NCBI GenBank assembly: GCA_001797335.1
Contig: MGPE01000015.1
Span: 62,001 to 126,000, forward strand
Source: Deltaproteobacteria bacterium GWA2_38_16
Lineage (GTDB): Bacteria > Bdellovibrionota > JACOXK01 > 2-02-FULL-40-11
Direction of reading: 5' to 3'
DNA length: 64,000 bases
The notes under the pieces were generated by a model. It ran no database searches. It was not told the DNA's origin and saw nothing but the letters and a program-made list of their open reading frames with translations. Positions 35,247 to 42,988 of this stretch are shown piece after piece. The translations under genes and the position numbers were made by a program. Every line of letters begins with the position of its first letter. The stretch's first letter is position 1.

Positions 35247-35366
35247 CTATCCTCGGAAAGCCATAATGCGATACAACACGCACCAAACAACGACGTAAAT
35301 AGCTACTAAAACAAAAAAAGAAGCAATCGCCCCTTTTGGAAAGAATTTGTTGTTATTGTTGATCAC
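35247..35366 (-). CDS. cbaD: Heme-copper oxidase subunit IIa, 39-residue single helix
   Basis: A 39-codon frame ends 8 nt before the cbaB ATG. The product has a polar start with PKGAIA, one membrane helix (FFVLVAIYVVVWCVLY) and a terminal FRG. As I recall it, Thermus ba3 subunit IIa has the same plan: PKGALA, a single helix with a Trp, and a final ARG. Position directly before subunit II is also as in that operon. The start is most likely GTG 35366, but no strong ribosome-binding site is visible. Confidence 0.65.
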   Translation of the reverse strand: MINNNNKFFPKGAIASFFVLVAIYVVVWCVLYRIMAFRG

Positions 35367-35442
35367 GAACGCACCATAGCACTCATGAAGAATATTTCTT
35401 AATGACTTAAGTCAGCTTTCTACCGAAAATAGTGGAAGGATG

Positions 35443-35931
35443 TTATTCCCATGGAGGAGGTGGTGGTGGAGGAGTCCCTCCCCCAGCTAAATCCCAATGA
35501 CAAACAGCACACATGAGCCCTTTATAGGGAGTTTCACCCTCTCGGTAATTATATCTAAAAAGCTTTTCCATATTAGCACTATGGGGATTGTGACAGGAGG
35601 CACAGCTAAATTCTTTTTCAGGATGTAGGGGATCTTTTTCTAAACTAGGAGGATGCTCATCCGTGAAGTGATCTATACTTCCTTGAGACGGCATATCATC
35701 ATGGCAAGACAGGCAAAGGTCATTTATTTTTTTAGAAAGACGAGCAGGATTTTCAGTCGTGGCATTATGGGACACATGGCAAAAAGTACATTTTTTACTA
35801 ATACTTCCATGAGTGTACTTTTTTTGTAACTTTGTGGCATGGCAATATGCACACCACTCATTATCGTCTTGAGCTTGGGCACCATACAAAGGCCCAAGAA
35901 CTAAAAACAGTATGAATATTATTTTTTTCAT
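35443..35931 (-). CDS. Periplasmic pentaheme c-type cytochrome (162 aa)
   Basis: A signal peptide (ends AQA-Q) precedes five CxxCH motifs: CAYCH, CTFCH, CLSCH, CASCH and CAVCH. The NPHS after CASCH and the VSH after CTFCH resemble the doubled-CXXCH family. The C-terminus is a short poly-Pro tail (PPPPPPPWE), which could dock to a partner and would need EF-P for translation. It overlaps the upstream tetraheme gene by ATGA and lies just before the ba3 oxidase genes, so it may donate electrons to CuA. Confidence 0.9.
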   Translation of the reverse strand: MKKIIFILFLVLGPLYGAQAQDDNEWCAYCHATKLQKKYTHGSISKKCTFCHVSHNATTENPARLSKKINDLCLSCHDDMPSQGSIDHFTDEHPPSLEKDPLHPEKEFSCASCHNPHSANMEKLFRYNYREGETPYKGLMCAVCHWDLAGGGTPPPPPPPWE

Positions 35932-36479
35932 TTAACGTGACAATCTCCACATTTTTGCGGAGCTTTGGGATTACCTGAATCTTTATGGCACTTCCAACAA
36001 AGCACATGGGCTTTGTCTTTAATGGATTCAGTATCATTAAAAAATTTTGTAAACCCAGCTTCACCATGACATAGATCACATCTCCCTTTAGAGATATAAG
36101 CCTCCCCAGCTACATGCATTTCATGATTAAACGAAACATTTCCTTTCGGATTTGTAAAAACAAAATGCTCTGGCTCTGAAGCTTGAGACCCTGGCAGCGT
36201 ACCGGCATTAATCTCAGCAATATTGCTCTTACCGTCAGCATCCGAATCCAGTTCTTCGATAGATTTAAAATCAAGTTTCTTTTCTTTAACGGCCAGCCCA
36301 TAGCTATTTAAAAAATCTTTTACAATGGGCATATGGCACGTGGCACACCCATTGAGTTTTGTTGCGCTCACCGTAGGATAGGCAGCAACAAAGGCTGTTT
36401 GATAACTGGGAGTGGCTTGAAGAATTGAATAGCTTCCAAACAAAAAGACAAACACAAAGATACGGGATATGTTTTTCAT
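35928..36479 (-). CDS. Periplasmic tetraheme c-type cytochrome with Ca-binding-like loop (183 aa)
   Basis: The signal peptide ends near LQA-T. The first heme motif CATCH (near residue 45) is followed by an Asp-rich loop DSDADGKSN that resembles an EF-hand or thrombospondin type-3 calcium site. A C-terminal three-heme block follows (CDLCH, CWKCH, CGDCH) with the upstream histidines FNHEMH of the cytochrome c7 type. AGGAGG lies 7 nt before the ATG. It is the first of the two cytochrome genes before the ba3 oxidase, with overlapping translation into the pentaheme gene. Confidence 0.9.
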   Translation of the reverse strand: MKNISRIFVFVFLFGSYSILQATPSYQTAFVAAYPTVSATKLNGCATCHMPIVKDFLNSYGLAVKEKKLDFKSIEELDSDADGKSNIAEINAGTLPGSQASEPEHFVFTNPKGNVSFNHEMHVAGEAYISKGRCDLCHGEAGFTKFFNDTESIKDKAHVLCWKCHKDSGNPKAPQKCGDCHVK

Positions 36480-36537
36480 CGAAAAACCTCCTTATGACAA
36501 TGCATATAAGAGGCGTAAGGTTTTATGTCAATGCAAA

Positions 36538-37308
36538 TTACGATTTATTAATTTTGAAGGAATTAGATTCTGGAATAATACGAGAAAGATTATGTGCAAC
36601 TTCACGAAATGTTTTAGAAACGACAGAGGTTGAATCTGATACCACAATAGGAGTTCCACTATCTCCACTTTTTCGAATATCCGCCACCAAAGGAATGGCT
36701 CCTAAAAAAGGAACTTGCCAAAGGCTTGCTGCTTTTTCGCCTCCGCCAGATCCAAAAATATCTGAATCCATATTTTCAACCACTCCTAAAAGAGGAATTT
36801 TAACTTTTCGAAACATTTCAACAGCCCGTTTTACATCGACCAGCGCTACTTCCTGGGGAGTTGTCACCACCACAGCACCTGTTAAAGGAATAAGCTGGCT
36901 TAAAGAAAGCTGCGCATCGCCTGTCCCCGGAGGAAGATCTACAATTAAATAATCTAAATCGCCCCACTCCACTTTAGACAAAAATTCATCTAAAATTTTA
37001 TGGATCATCGGGCCTCGCCAAATAATGGCTTGGTTGTCATCTGCAATAAATCCAATAGACATGGTTTTAATACCATGCGCTTCTAAAGGAATAATTTTTC
37101 CGGTATCATTAAATTTTGGTTTTTGTCCCTGAAGTCCCATCATGATGGGAATAGACGGGCCATAAATGTCGGCATCTAACAGTCCAACTTTAGAACCTTC
37201 TTGATGCAATGCTAGGGCTAGGTTTACTGCAACCGTTGACTTTCCAACTCCCCCTTTTCCACTCCCTACCGCAATGACATTTTTAAGATTGGAATTATCC
37301 GCAGCCAC
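36538..37308 (-). CDS. mrp: Mrp/ApbC-type P-loop ATPase lacking the C-terminal CxxC (256 aa)
   Basis: Mrp proteins carry Fe-S clusters. The P-loop GSGKGGVGKST is near residue 17, LLDADIYGPSIP and LIVDLPPGTGD follow. In relatives a CPHC motif sits after VVENM; here VVENMDSDIFGSGGGEK has no cysteines, so the usual cluster-binding pair is missing. I chose GTG 37308, preceded by GGGAG at 8 nt and overlapping the upstream iscA-type stop by 14 nt. The frame is open to 37467, which would overlap that gene by 173 nt. It follows a Cys-rich IscA-type gene that may hold the cluster instead (inference). Confidence 0.85.
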   Translation of the reverse strand: MAADNSNLKNVIAVGSGKGGVGKSTVAVNLALALHQEGSKVGLLDADIYGPSIPIMMGLQGQKPKFNDTGKIIPLEAHGIKTMSIGFIADDNQAIIWRGPMIHKILDEFLSKVEWGDLDYLIVDLPPGTGDAQLSLSQLIPLTGAVVVTTPQEVALVDVKRAVEMFRKVKIPLLGVVENMDSDIFGSGGGEKAASLWQVPFLGAIPLVADIRKSGDSGTPIVVSDSTSVVSKTFREVAHNLSRIIPESNSFKINKS

Positions 37309-37714
37309 AACCACCGCTCCCACACCCACCACCACTGGTGCTCCCACCATGGCTATGCCCATGTTCACTTTCGCTCCCACTGCTGCATCCACATCCACTT
37401 CCACATCCCCCTCCTTGACTTGCATTGGGATTTGAAATTTTAAATCCAGATCCGTTGGGTCCATCAATAAAATCTAAAGTAGCTCCGGTGACAAGCCCTA
37501 AAGATTCTGAATCAATAAAAACCTTTAATCCAAAAGCATCACACACCGTATCGCCTTCAGACGATTTTTCCTCTAGTCCCAGTTGATATTGAGGACCAGA
37601 GCATCCAGACCCTGCAACTCGAATTCGAAGGCCATATCCGGATTTATTTTCCGAATCACTGATGGCTTTAATTTTAGTGGCTGCTGCTTTAGTTATTTCA
37701 AATACATTTCCCAT
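37295..37714 (-). CDS. IscA/HesB-type Fe-S carrier with long Cys/His-rich tail (139 aa)
   Basis: The core (ITKAAATKIKAI, LRIRVAGSGCSGPQY, FIDGPNGSGFKISNPNA) is the A-type Fe-S carrier fold with its first conserved Cys. The usual terminal CGC is followed by an unusual tail of about 35 residues: GCGSGCGC, then EHGHSHGG, then GCGSGGCGCG. That adds many extra cysteines and three histidines. AGGAG lies 7 nt before ATG 37714. The gene lies between nuoB2 and mrp and its 3' end overlaps mrp, so the pair likely acts together in Fe-S delivery to complex I or the oxidase operon. Confidence 0.88.
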   Translation of the reverse strand: MGNVFEITKAAATKIKAISDSENKSGYGLRIRVAGSGCSGPQYQLGLEEKSSEGDTVCDAFGLKVFIDSESLGLVTGATLDFIDGPNGSGFKISNPNASQGGGCGSGCGCSSGSESEHGHSHGGSTSGGGCGSGGCGCG

Positions 37715-37730
37715 TGTTTTTCTCCTTTCT

Positions 37731-38216
37731 TTAATGAACGTTAAAAACTCTCGTTTTTTCAATTTTCTCTTGTATCTTCATGATGCCTTGAATCACTGCT
37801 TCCGGCGTTGGCGGACATCCAGGCACATAAACATCTACTGGAATAATGTCATGAATCCCTTGTTTCACATGATAGGATCTATAAAATCCTCCCGAACTGG
37901 CGCACACACCCATGGAAAGAACCCACTTGGGCTCTAACATCTGATCATAAATTTTCTTAAGCACAGGAGCCATTTTTTCTGTGATGGTTCCTGCCACCAC
38001 CAAAAGATCAGACTGCCGGGGAGAAAAACGCACTACTTCCGCTCCAAAGCGAGAGGCATCATAATGAGATCCTAAAACCGCCATGTATTCAATCCCACAA
38101 CAGGCTGTCCCAAACGGCAATGGCCACAGAGAATTCTTTCGGGCCCACTTAATAAAAAATTCAGCTTTTGTCGTTAGAAAGCTATCTATAAATTGATGAA
38201 GTCCCACAGCACTCAA
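37731..38216 (-). CDS. nuoB2: NuoB paralogue (161 aa)
   Basis: All N2 cluster ligands are kept: [19 protein letters not shown] and PGCPPTPEA. It differs clearly from nuoB at 27966 ([19 protein letters not shown] here, [20 protein letters not shown] there). No other complex I gene is next to it; downstream are the IscA-type and Mrp genes, two cytochromes and the ba3 oxidase. It may belong to a second complex I encoded elsewhere or act as an alternative N2 subunit. Confidence 0.92.
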   Translation of the reverse strand: MSAVGLHQFIDSFLTTKAEFFIKWARKNSLWPLPFGTACCGIEYMAVLGSHYDASRFGAEVVRFSPRQSDLLVVAGTITEKMAPVLKKIYDQMLEPKWVLSMGVCASSGGFYRSYHVKQGIHDIIPVDVYVPGCPPTPEAVIQGIMKIQEKIEKTRVFNVH

Positions 38217-38274
38217 AAACCTACCAAATAGTATATATTAAGTCAAACATTCCTCCATCCGATAAGATACCTGT

Positions 38275-39903
38275 ATGGGAAATCTAACCTGGATTACGCT
38301 TTTTGGGGGACTTTGCATCCTTATTTTTGGATTAAATCTCACCCGAGATCACCTGCAAAAAATTGCCGGGGATCGTCTCCGAAGCGTCTTAGCCAAACTA
38401 ACAGAACACAGACTTCTGGCTTTTCTAACCGGTTTTTTGATGACTTTGGTACTCCAAAGTAGCTCAGCTGCCATTGCCATGATTGCAGGATTTGCCGCGT
38501 CAGCCCTTCTCACTCTCACCCAAGCCATGGTTTTAATTTTAGGAGCAGATCTGGGGACTACGATTATTGTCCAGCTCTTGGCATTTCACCTAGCCGACTA
38601 TTCGCTTTTATTCATTATGCTGGGATTTATAGGTATTACGATTTTAAAAAATCAAAAACAAGCGTACGGATATTTTTTATTGGGAATTGGATTTATTTTT
38701 CTAGGCATGTGGCAAATGAGCACCGCATCTGCTCACTTTCAAAATTCTGAAATTTTGAAACTCGCCCTTGAGCTTCTCAAAGACTATCCCCTTGTCTCTC
38801 TCTTCATTGCAGCTGTCTTAACAGCACTTCTTCAAAGCAGTGCTGCTTCTATTGGGATTATGCTTTCTTTAGCACATTCTCATATCTTACCTATTTCTCA
38901 AGCCATCCCTCTCATTATTGGAGCCAACATTGGCGGATGTGCTCTTCCGATGATCGTTTCTTTCAAATTGGGGGATCGAGGGAGGCAGGTCGCTATTGCT
39001 CATGTGCTGTTAAAAGTATTGGGCGCCATTCTTATTCTTCCCTTTCTTTCTTCTTTCGAAAATCTGGTAGTACACACCTCCACAAGCGAAGCCCGTCAAA
39101 TCGCGAATGCTCATTTTTTATTTAATGCACTCATGGCTTTTATTTTTACCCCTCTTACCCACATCGGTGCCAGTATCATCCAAAAATTGTACCCTCTAAA
39201 ACCAGAGCCCGAAGCCTTTCGCCCTAAATATTTAGACCCTCAGGTACTCACCACCCCTTCTTTTGCCTTTGGGCAGGCTACCCGAGAAGTCATTCGTATG
39301 GCTGAAATTGTTCAAGAAATGCTTGAAAAATCAATGCTGGTTTTTCGAAAAAACGATCTCATTTTACACTCTCAAATTGAAAAATTAGAAGAAAAATCAG
39401 ACATTCTCTACCGAGAAATTAAAAAATATTTAATTCAACTTTCCCAACAACCCCTTTCTTCTCAACAAGCTAATCAACAATCGGAACTGGTTATTTTAAC
39501 CTGCGATCTAGAAAATGTGGGAGATGTTATTGTAAAATCTATTTTACCGCTGGCCAAAATAAAAATTCAAAAGAAACTTTATTTTTCAGATGAAGGGTTT
39601 AAAGAAATCAGAGAGTTTCATGAGCAGGTGATGCAAAATTTTCAACTGACCATTTCTGCCTTTACCAATCAAAATGTAGATCTCTACCGACAAGTCATTA
39701 AAAACAAAGATCAAATGCTCACCACAGAACTCGAACTTAGGGAAAACCATCTTATTCGACTAAGGCATGGTGTTAAAGAAGCTCTAGATACAAGCTCCAT
39801 TCACATAGAACTCTTAAGCTACTTTGGACGGGTCAATGCTTTTACCAGCAATATTGCCTATCAGATTTCACAAAAAGAAAATACGAATAACCACAAACAA
39901 TAA
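38275..39903 (+). CDS. Na+/phosphate cotransporter with PhoU-like C-terminal domain (542 aa)
   Basis: The protein imports phosphate, or in related proteins drives its export, across the inner membrane. Two inverted QSS repeats of the Na/Pi-cotransporter II family are present: VLQSSSAAIAMIAG near residue 60 and ALLQSSAASIGIM near 185. Eight or more membrane helices lie in residues 1-305. The C-terminal 220 residues are helical and PhoU-like (EMLEKSMLVF, LEEKSDILYREI), suggesting regulation by phosphate status. It is a single gene, divergent from nuoB2. Confidence 0.92.
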   Translation: MGNLTWITLFGGLCILIFGLNLTRDHLQKIAGDRLRSVLAKLTEHRLLAFLTGFLMTLVLQSSSAAIAMIAGFAASALLTLTQAMVLILGADLGTTIIVQLLAFHLADYSLLFIMLGFIGITILKNQKQAYGYFLLGIGFIFLGMWQMSTASAHFQNSEILKLALELLKDYPLVSLFIAAVLTALLQSSAASIGIMLSLAHSHILPISQAIPLIIGANIGGCALPMIVSFKLGDRGRQVAIAHVLLKVLGAILILPFLSSFENLVVHTSTSEARQIANAHFLFNALMAFIFTPLTHIGASIIQKLYPLKPEPEAFRPKYLDPQVLTTPSFAFGQATREVIRMAEIVQEMLEKSMLVFRKNDLILHSQIEKLEEKSDILYREIKKYLIQLSQQPLSSQQANQQSELVILTCDLENVGDVIVKSILPLAKIKIQKKLYFSDEGFKEIREFHEQVMQNFQLTISAFTNQNVDLYRQVIKNKDQMLTTELELRENHLIRLRHGVKEALDTSSIHIELLSYFGRVNAFTSNIAYQISQKENTNNHKQ

Positions 39904-39904
39904 C

Positions 39905-40489
39905 TTAGTTATGTTTCCCAAAATATTGTTTGGAGGCTGTCGGATTTGGCTTCATCGTATCTTTTCCAGGTGTCCAGTTAGCGGGGCAAACTTCTCCCGT
40001 TTTTTTGACTTGTTGAATGGCCGCTAAAACACGAAGCGTTTCATCCACATTTCGGCCAATCCCTAAGTCATGAACAACGCTATATTGAACAACCCCTTCT
40101 GGATTAATGATAAAAAGTCCTCGAAGTGCAATACCAGAATCTAAAAGAACGCCATAATCACGAGCAATATTTTTAGTTAAATCAGAAAGGAGTGGATACC
40201 GAAGTTCTCCCAATCCCCCTTCTTTTCTGGAAGTATTGATCCATGCCAGATGGGTGAAATGGCTATCGACAGAAGCCCCAATCACTTCGGCATTGAGTTC
40301 CTTAAATTTCGAATAGGCATCGCTAAAAGCAATAATTTCAGTGGGACATACAAAGGTAAAATCAAGGGGGTAGAAAAATAAAACTACCCATTTTCCTTTA
40401 TAATCCGAAAGTTTTACCTCTTTAAATTCTTTTCCTACGACGGCCTGGCCTTTAAACTCAGGCGCTGGTTTTTGAACGAGTGTTGACAT
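39905..40489 (-). CDS. Typical 2-Cys peroxiredoxin (194 aa)
   Basis: Reduces peroxides with a peroxidatic Cys in [10 protein letters not shown] (near residue 50) and a resolving Cys in GEVCPANW (near 167). Length and the C-terminal tail match the Prx1/AhpC group. ATG 40489 has AGGAGG 6 nt upstream and is chosen over 40519. A type-2 palindromic repeat lies 17 nt upstream of the start. No dedicated reductase gene is adjacent. Confidence 0.93.
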   Translation of the reverse strand: MSTLVQKPAPEFKGQAVVGKEFKEVKLSDYKGKWVVLFFYPLDFTFVCPTEIIAFSDAYSKFKELNAEVIGASVDSHFTHLAWINTSRKEGGLGELRYPLLSDLTKNIARDYGVLLDSGIALRGLFIINPEGVVQYSVVHDLGIGRNVDETLRVLAAIQQVKKTGEVCPANWTPGKDTMKPNPTASKQYFGKHN

Positions 40490-40506
40490 ACAAATCCTCC
40501 TTTTTA

Positions 40507-40532
40507 GATCCCCGATCAAGTCGGGGATGACA
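40507..40532. repeat. Type-2 palindromic repeat upstream of peroxiredoxin
   Basis: GATCCCCGATCAAGTCGGGG then ATGACA. The stem is CCCCGA/TCGGGG. It lies in the leader of the peroxiredoxin gene. Confidence 0.75.
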
Positions 40533-40588
40533 GAATCATAGGCATTACTTACTTTTTTGTCAAGATTCTTCAGCTCAAAAGTGAGCGT

Positions 40589-40915
40589 TTAAAAATGGAT
40601 AGCACCACAGCCCAACCATGTACATTGCCACACATATCGTTGGAAAAAGGGATGATACACCCATACGGCTTGTGCATACGTATGATCCCATCCCCATCCT
40701 GCCCAATAAACATGATGATGGTAGAGTGAACCAAAAGACCACACCCACGGATAACAAGGGCCAAAATGCCCCATGGGAACCGCTTGTTCAATAGACTGTC
40801 CCTGTGCCTGAGTTTGCGGAACCGCTCTTACTTCTTCGGAAAAAGAACTAAAAGACACCCCTAAAACTACAGTAAAAACAATAAGTAATAGGCTTAATTT
40901 TAAGTATTTATTCAT
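40589..40915 (-). CDS. Small secreted Trp/Tyr/His-rich protein (108 aa)
   Basis: I do not recognise the family. The signal peptide (ends FSS-F or FSE) is followed by a Gln-rich linker and a C-terminal half very rich in aromatics and His, including YPWVWSFGSLYHHHVYWAGW. There are three cysteines but no heme motif. Such composition suggests metal or heme binding or surface adhesion (inference). It is divergent from the octaheme gene. Confidence 0.65.
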   Translation of the reverse strand: MNKYLKLSLLLIVFTVVLGVSFSSFSEEVRAVPQTQAQGQSIEQAVPMGHFGPCYPWVWSFGSLYHHHVYWAGWGWDHTYAQAVWVYHPFFQRYVWQCTWLGCGAIHF

Positions 40916-41024
40916 AATCCCTCCTTAAATGAGCCTTTTTATAGACCACCTTCCCCTAAAAATCAATATCTCTGACCTACATCATAAAAAAAAAGTTCCG
41001 ATTGTTTTATATCTGCAGTACACT

Positions 41025-41786
41025 ATGAATATGAGGGGGATCTGTATAATAGGGTTTTTTACGCTGACATTGGTTTTAGGATGCACCAAATCCTCAAAAC
41101 TTCCTCAAAGCGCCATCAACACTCAACAAAATAGATCTCAAAGCGGTGAAGCCGTTTATCCACACTCAGATAAATTTAGAACAACAAAAGCTCATGGACT
41201 TGAATATTTTTCGAATCCAGAAGTCTGTAAGGGATGTCATGGAAAAGAACTCGACGGAGGTAGTGCTGAAGTGGCCTGTAATAGCTGCCATGGAATTTTC
41301 CCTCATACTACCGAATTTAAAACCACCACCACTCATGGAACAGAATATTTCAAAAATAAACTTTCTTGTACTCAATGTCATGGAGTGGATTATAAAGGGG
41401 GAGATTCCAACATTTCGTGTAAAAAATGTCACCCCTATCCTCATGAAGCTAAATGGACACTTCCCACAAATCATGGAGCTACTTATTTAGAAACATCAGA
41501 CACAACAAAAACCTGTGCGAAGTGTCATGGAGAAGAAAATTCTTTAAAAGAAAGACATCCAGAAGAATTTATTTCCTGTGGGACGTGCCATCCCAAGATC
41601 CCTCATGATGAAGATTTTAAATATCCCTCTGATGCAACTGGCGAGCATGCCACCATGGCCAGAACTTATAAAGGCCAATGCACCCTTTGCCACTCAGATT
41701 ATAAACGGCTCATGCCGGAGATGGGAGAAGATGGTTGCTACAGTTGCCACGATCAAGGGAAACTCCCCACCGTCCATTGGGAATAA
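41025..41786 (+). CDS. Octaheme c-type cytochrome lipoprotein (253 aa)
   Basis: The lipobox LVLGC places lipid at Cys near residue 18. Eight CxxCH motifs follow: CKGCH, CNSCH, CTQCH, CKKCH, CAKCH, CGTCH, CTLCH and CYSCH. Repeated FPHTTEFK/HGTEYF units with paired hemes suggest internal duplication. The next cytochrome is a shorter paralogue. I chose ATG 41025; the frame opens upstream at 40929 but that stretch has no signal-peptide character. No ribosome-binding site precedes the ATG. Likely an outer- or inner-membrane-anchored electron carrier in the periplasm. Confidence 0.9.
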   Translation: MNMRGICIIGFFTLTLVLGCTKSSKLPQSAINTQQNRSQSGEAVYPHSDKFRTTKAHGLEYFSNPEVCKGCHGKELDGGSAEVACNSCHGIFPHTTEFKTTTTHGTEYFKNKLSCTQCHGVDYKGGDSNISCKKCHPYPHEAKWTLPTNHGATYLETSDTTKTCAKCHGEENSLKERHPEEFISCGTCHPKIPHDEDFKYPSDATGEHATMARTYKGQCTLCHSDYKRLMPEMGEDGCYSCHDQGKLPTVHWE

Positions 41787-41795
41787 CCTTAGCCA

Positions 41796-42278
41796 TCAAT
41801 GAGCTGTTAGAGTCACCATTCCCACAGATTTCCAATTTGCCGGAGCTGTATCAAATCCAGCTTTTAACAAGGCTTGAATAACCTCTAGCGTGTCATTTAC
41901 TTTATAAATCGTTCCTTCAAAAGGACTGCCTGAAGTAGAATTGGCCACTGCTACAAAATACCATTTATGCGTCGGCCTTTCTAATTTATAGATTACTGAC
42001 AGCTGTGAAAGTGTTTCCGATCGTGGAATGACATTCATTACTTGTTCTTTGGATTGATAGATTGTCTGCCCCAACACGGGGTTATCCAAATCCAAACGTA
42101 CCAACGTAAAGTTTCCGCCCTCAAACAAAAGGTTCATTTTCCCGGTCATATCTGCCTTATGCATGGGCGTTTGAGGATGGATCATAAAGGGGCCATCATA
42201 CCCCACCACTGTCTCCGAAAACACCTGTGGGACAGCCAAGAAACACACCAATGCGCACAAAATAATTATTTTTTTCAT
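41796..42278 (-). CDS. Secreted protein of unknown function (160 aa)
   Basis: I do not recognise the family. A signal peptide (MKKIIILCALVCFLAVPQVF, cleavage near FSE-T) precedes a mature domain without cysteines or heme motifs. Beta-strand-like segments include FTLVRLDLDN and KWYFVAVANSTSG. AGGAGG lies 7 nt before ATG 42278. It is encoded opposite to, and between, the octaheme and hexaheme cytochrome genes, so it interrupts the + operon. Confidence 0.7.
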   Translation of the reverse strand: MKKIIILCALVCFLAVPQVFSETVVGYDGPFMIHPQTPMHKADMTGKMNLLFEGGNFTLVRLDLDNPVLGQTIYQSKEQVMNVIPRSETLSQLSVIYKLERPTHKWYFVAVANSTSGSPFEGTIYKVNDTLEVIQALLKAGFDTAPANWKSVGMVTLTAH

Positions 42279-42421
42279 AACGATACCTCCTAATTTCTTC
42301 ATAAGACTTTAAAGCCCTTTCCTTCAATGGAATAACCATAAATTTGTGATCTGCGTCACAAAAAAAACAATTTTTTTGAAGGCCCGCTTATGCTACTATG
42401 CTATATAGATAACCACAAAAT

Positions 42422-42988
42422 ATGATTAAAAAAATTATCTATTTTGGATGTGGATTTTTTGTTTTATGCATGGTTATTTCATGTACGAAGCCTTCCAAAA
42501 TCCCCAAAATAGGCACCTCTACAGATTCAACAGTGGGGACTGCCGCCATTTTCCCTCATACCGAAGAATTTAAAAGCACTCGCCTTCATGGCAAAGAATT
42601 TTATGGTAGACCCAATCTCTGTAAGGGATGCCATGGAAAAGATTTAGGAGGAGGAAATGTTAAAATTTCATGCCACACCTGCCATACCTCCCCTCATGAA
42701 AAGAAGTGGTCTCTCCCTCAACATCATGGAGTAGAATATGTAAAATCAAAAGAAGCCTGTATGGATTGCCACAGTAAAGATGGTTTTTTATCTTGCGGAA
42801 GCTGTCATCTTGAAATGCCACATGATGCAGAATTTAAAATAAATCATCCTAAAATAGCCAAAGATTATAAAGGGCAATGTACCCGTTGCCATACGGACTA
42901 TAAAAAACTGATGCCAAATACTGAAGGTGGATGTTACACCTCTAAATGCCACTCCGAAGGCACTCTTCCCATCATCAAATGGCGCTAA
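42422..42988 (+). CDS. Hexaheme c-type cytochrome lipoprotein with one CX4CH site (188 aa)
   Basis: A shorter paralogue of the octaheme lipoprotein. The lipobox VISC is near residue 21. Five CxxCH motifs (CKGCH, CHTCH, CMDCH, CGSCH, CTRCH) are followed by CYTSKCH, a CX4CH motif, where the octaheme protein has CYSCH. CX4CH sites are known in cytochrome c3-type proteins. No Shine-Dalgarno is visible before the ATG. The last codons overlap the start of the next cytochrome gene. Confidence 0.9.
   Translation: MIKKIIYFGCGFFVLCMVISCTKPSKIPKIGTSTDSTVGTAAIFPHTEEFKSTRLHGKEFYGRPNLCKGCHGKDLGGGNVKISCHTCHTSPHEKKWSLPQHHGVEYVKSKEACMDCHSKDGFLSCGSCHLEMPHDAEFKINHPKIAKDYKGQCTRCHTDYKKLMPNTEGGCYTSKCHSEGTLPIIKWR

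Noticed and set aside
36425..36952. 175-codon frame opposite mrp and a cytochrome
   Set aside because: No family features; both strands beneath are explained by conserved genes.
37309..37467. Longer Mrp start
   Set aside because: It would overlap the IscA-type tail by 173 nt and has repetitive Val/Gly residues; GTG 37308 has a spaced ribosome-binding site.
41166..41474. Frames on either strand within the octaheme gene
   Set aside because: They are shadows of the CxxCH coding sequence with no signal or motif.
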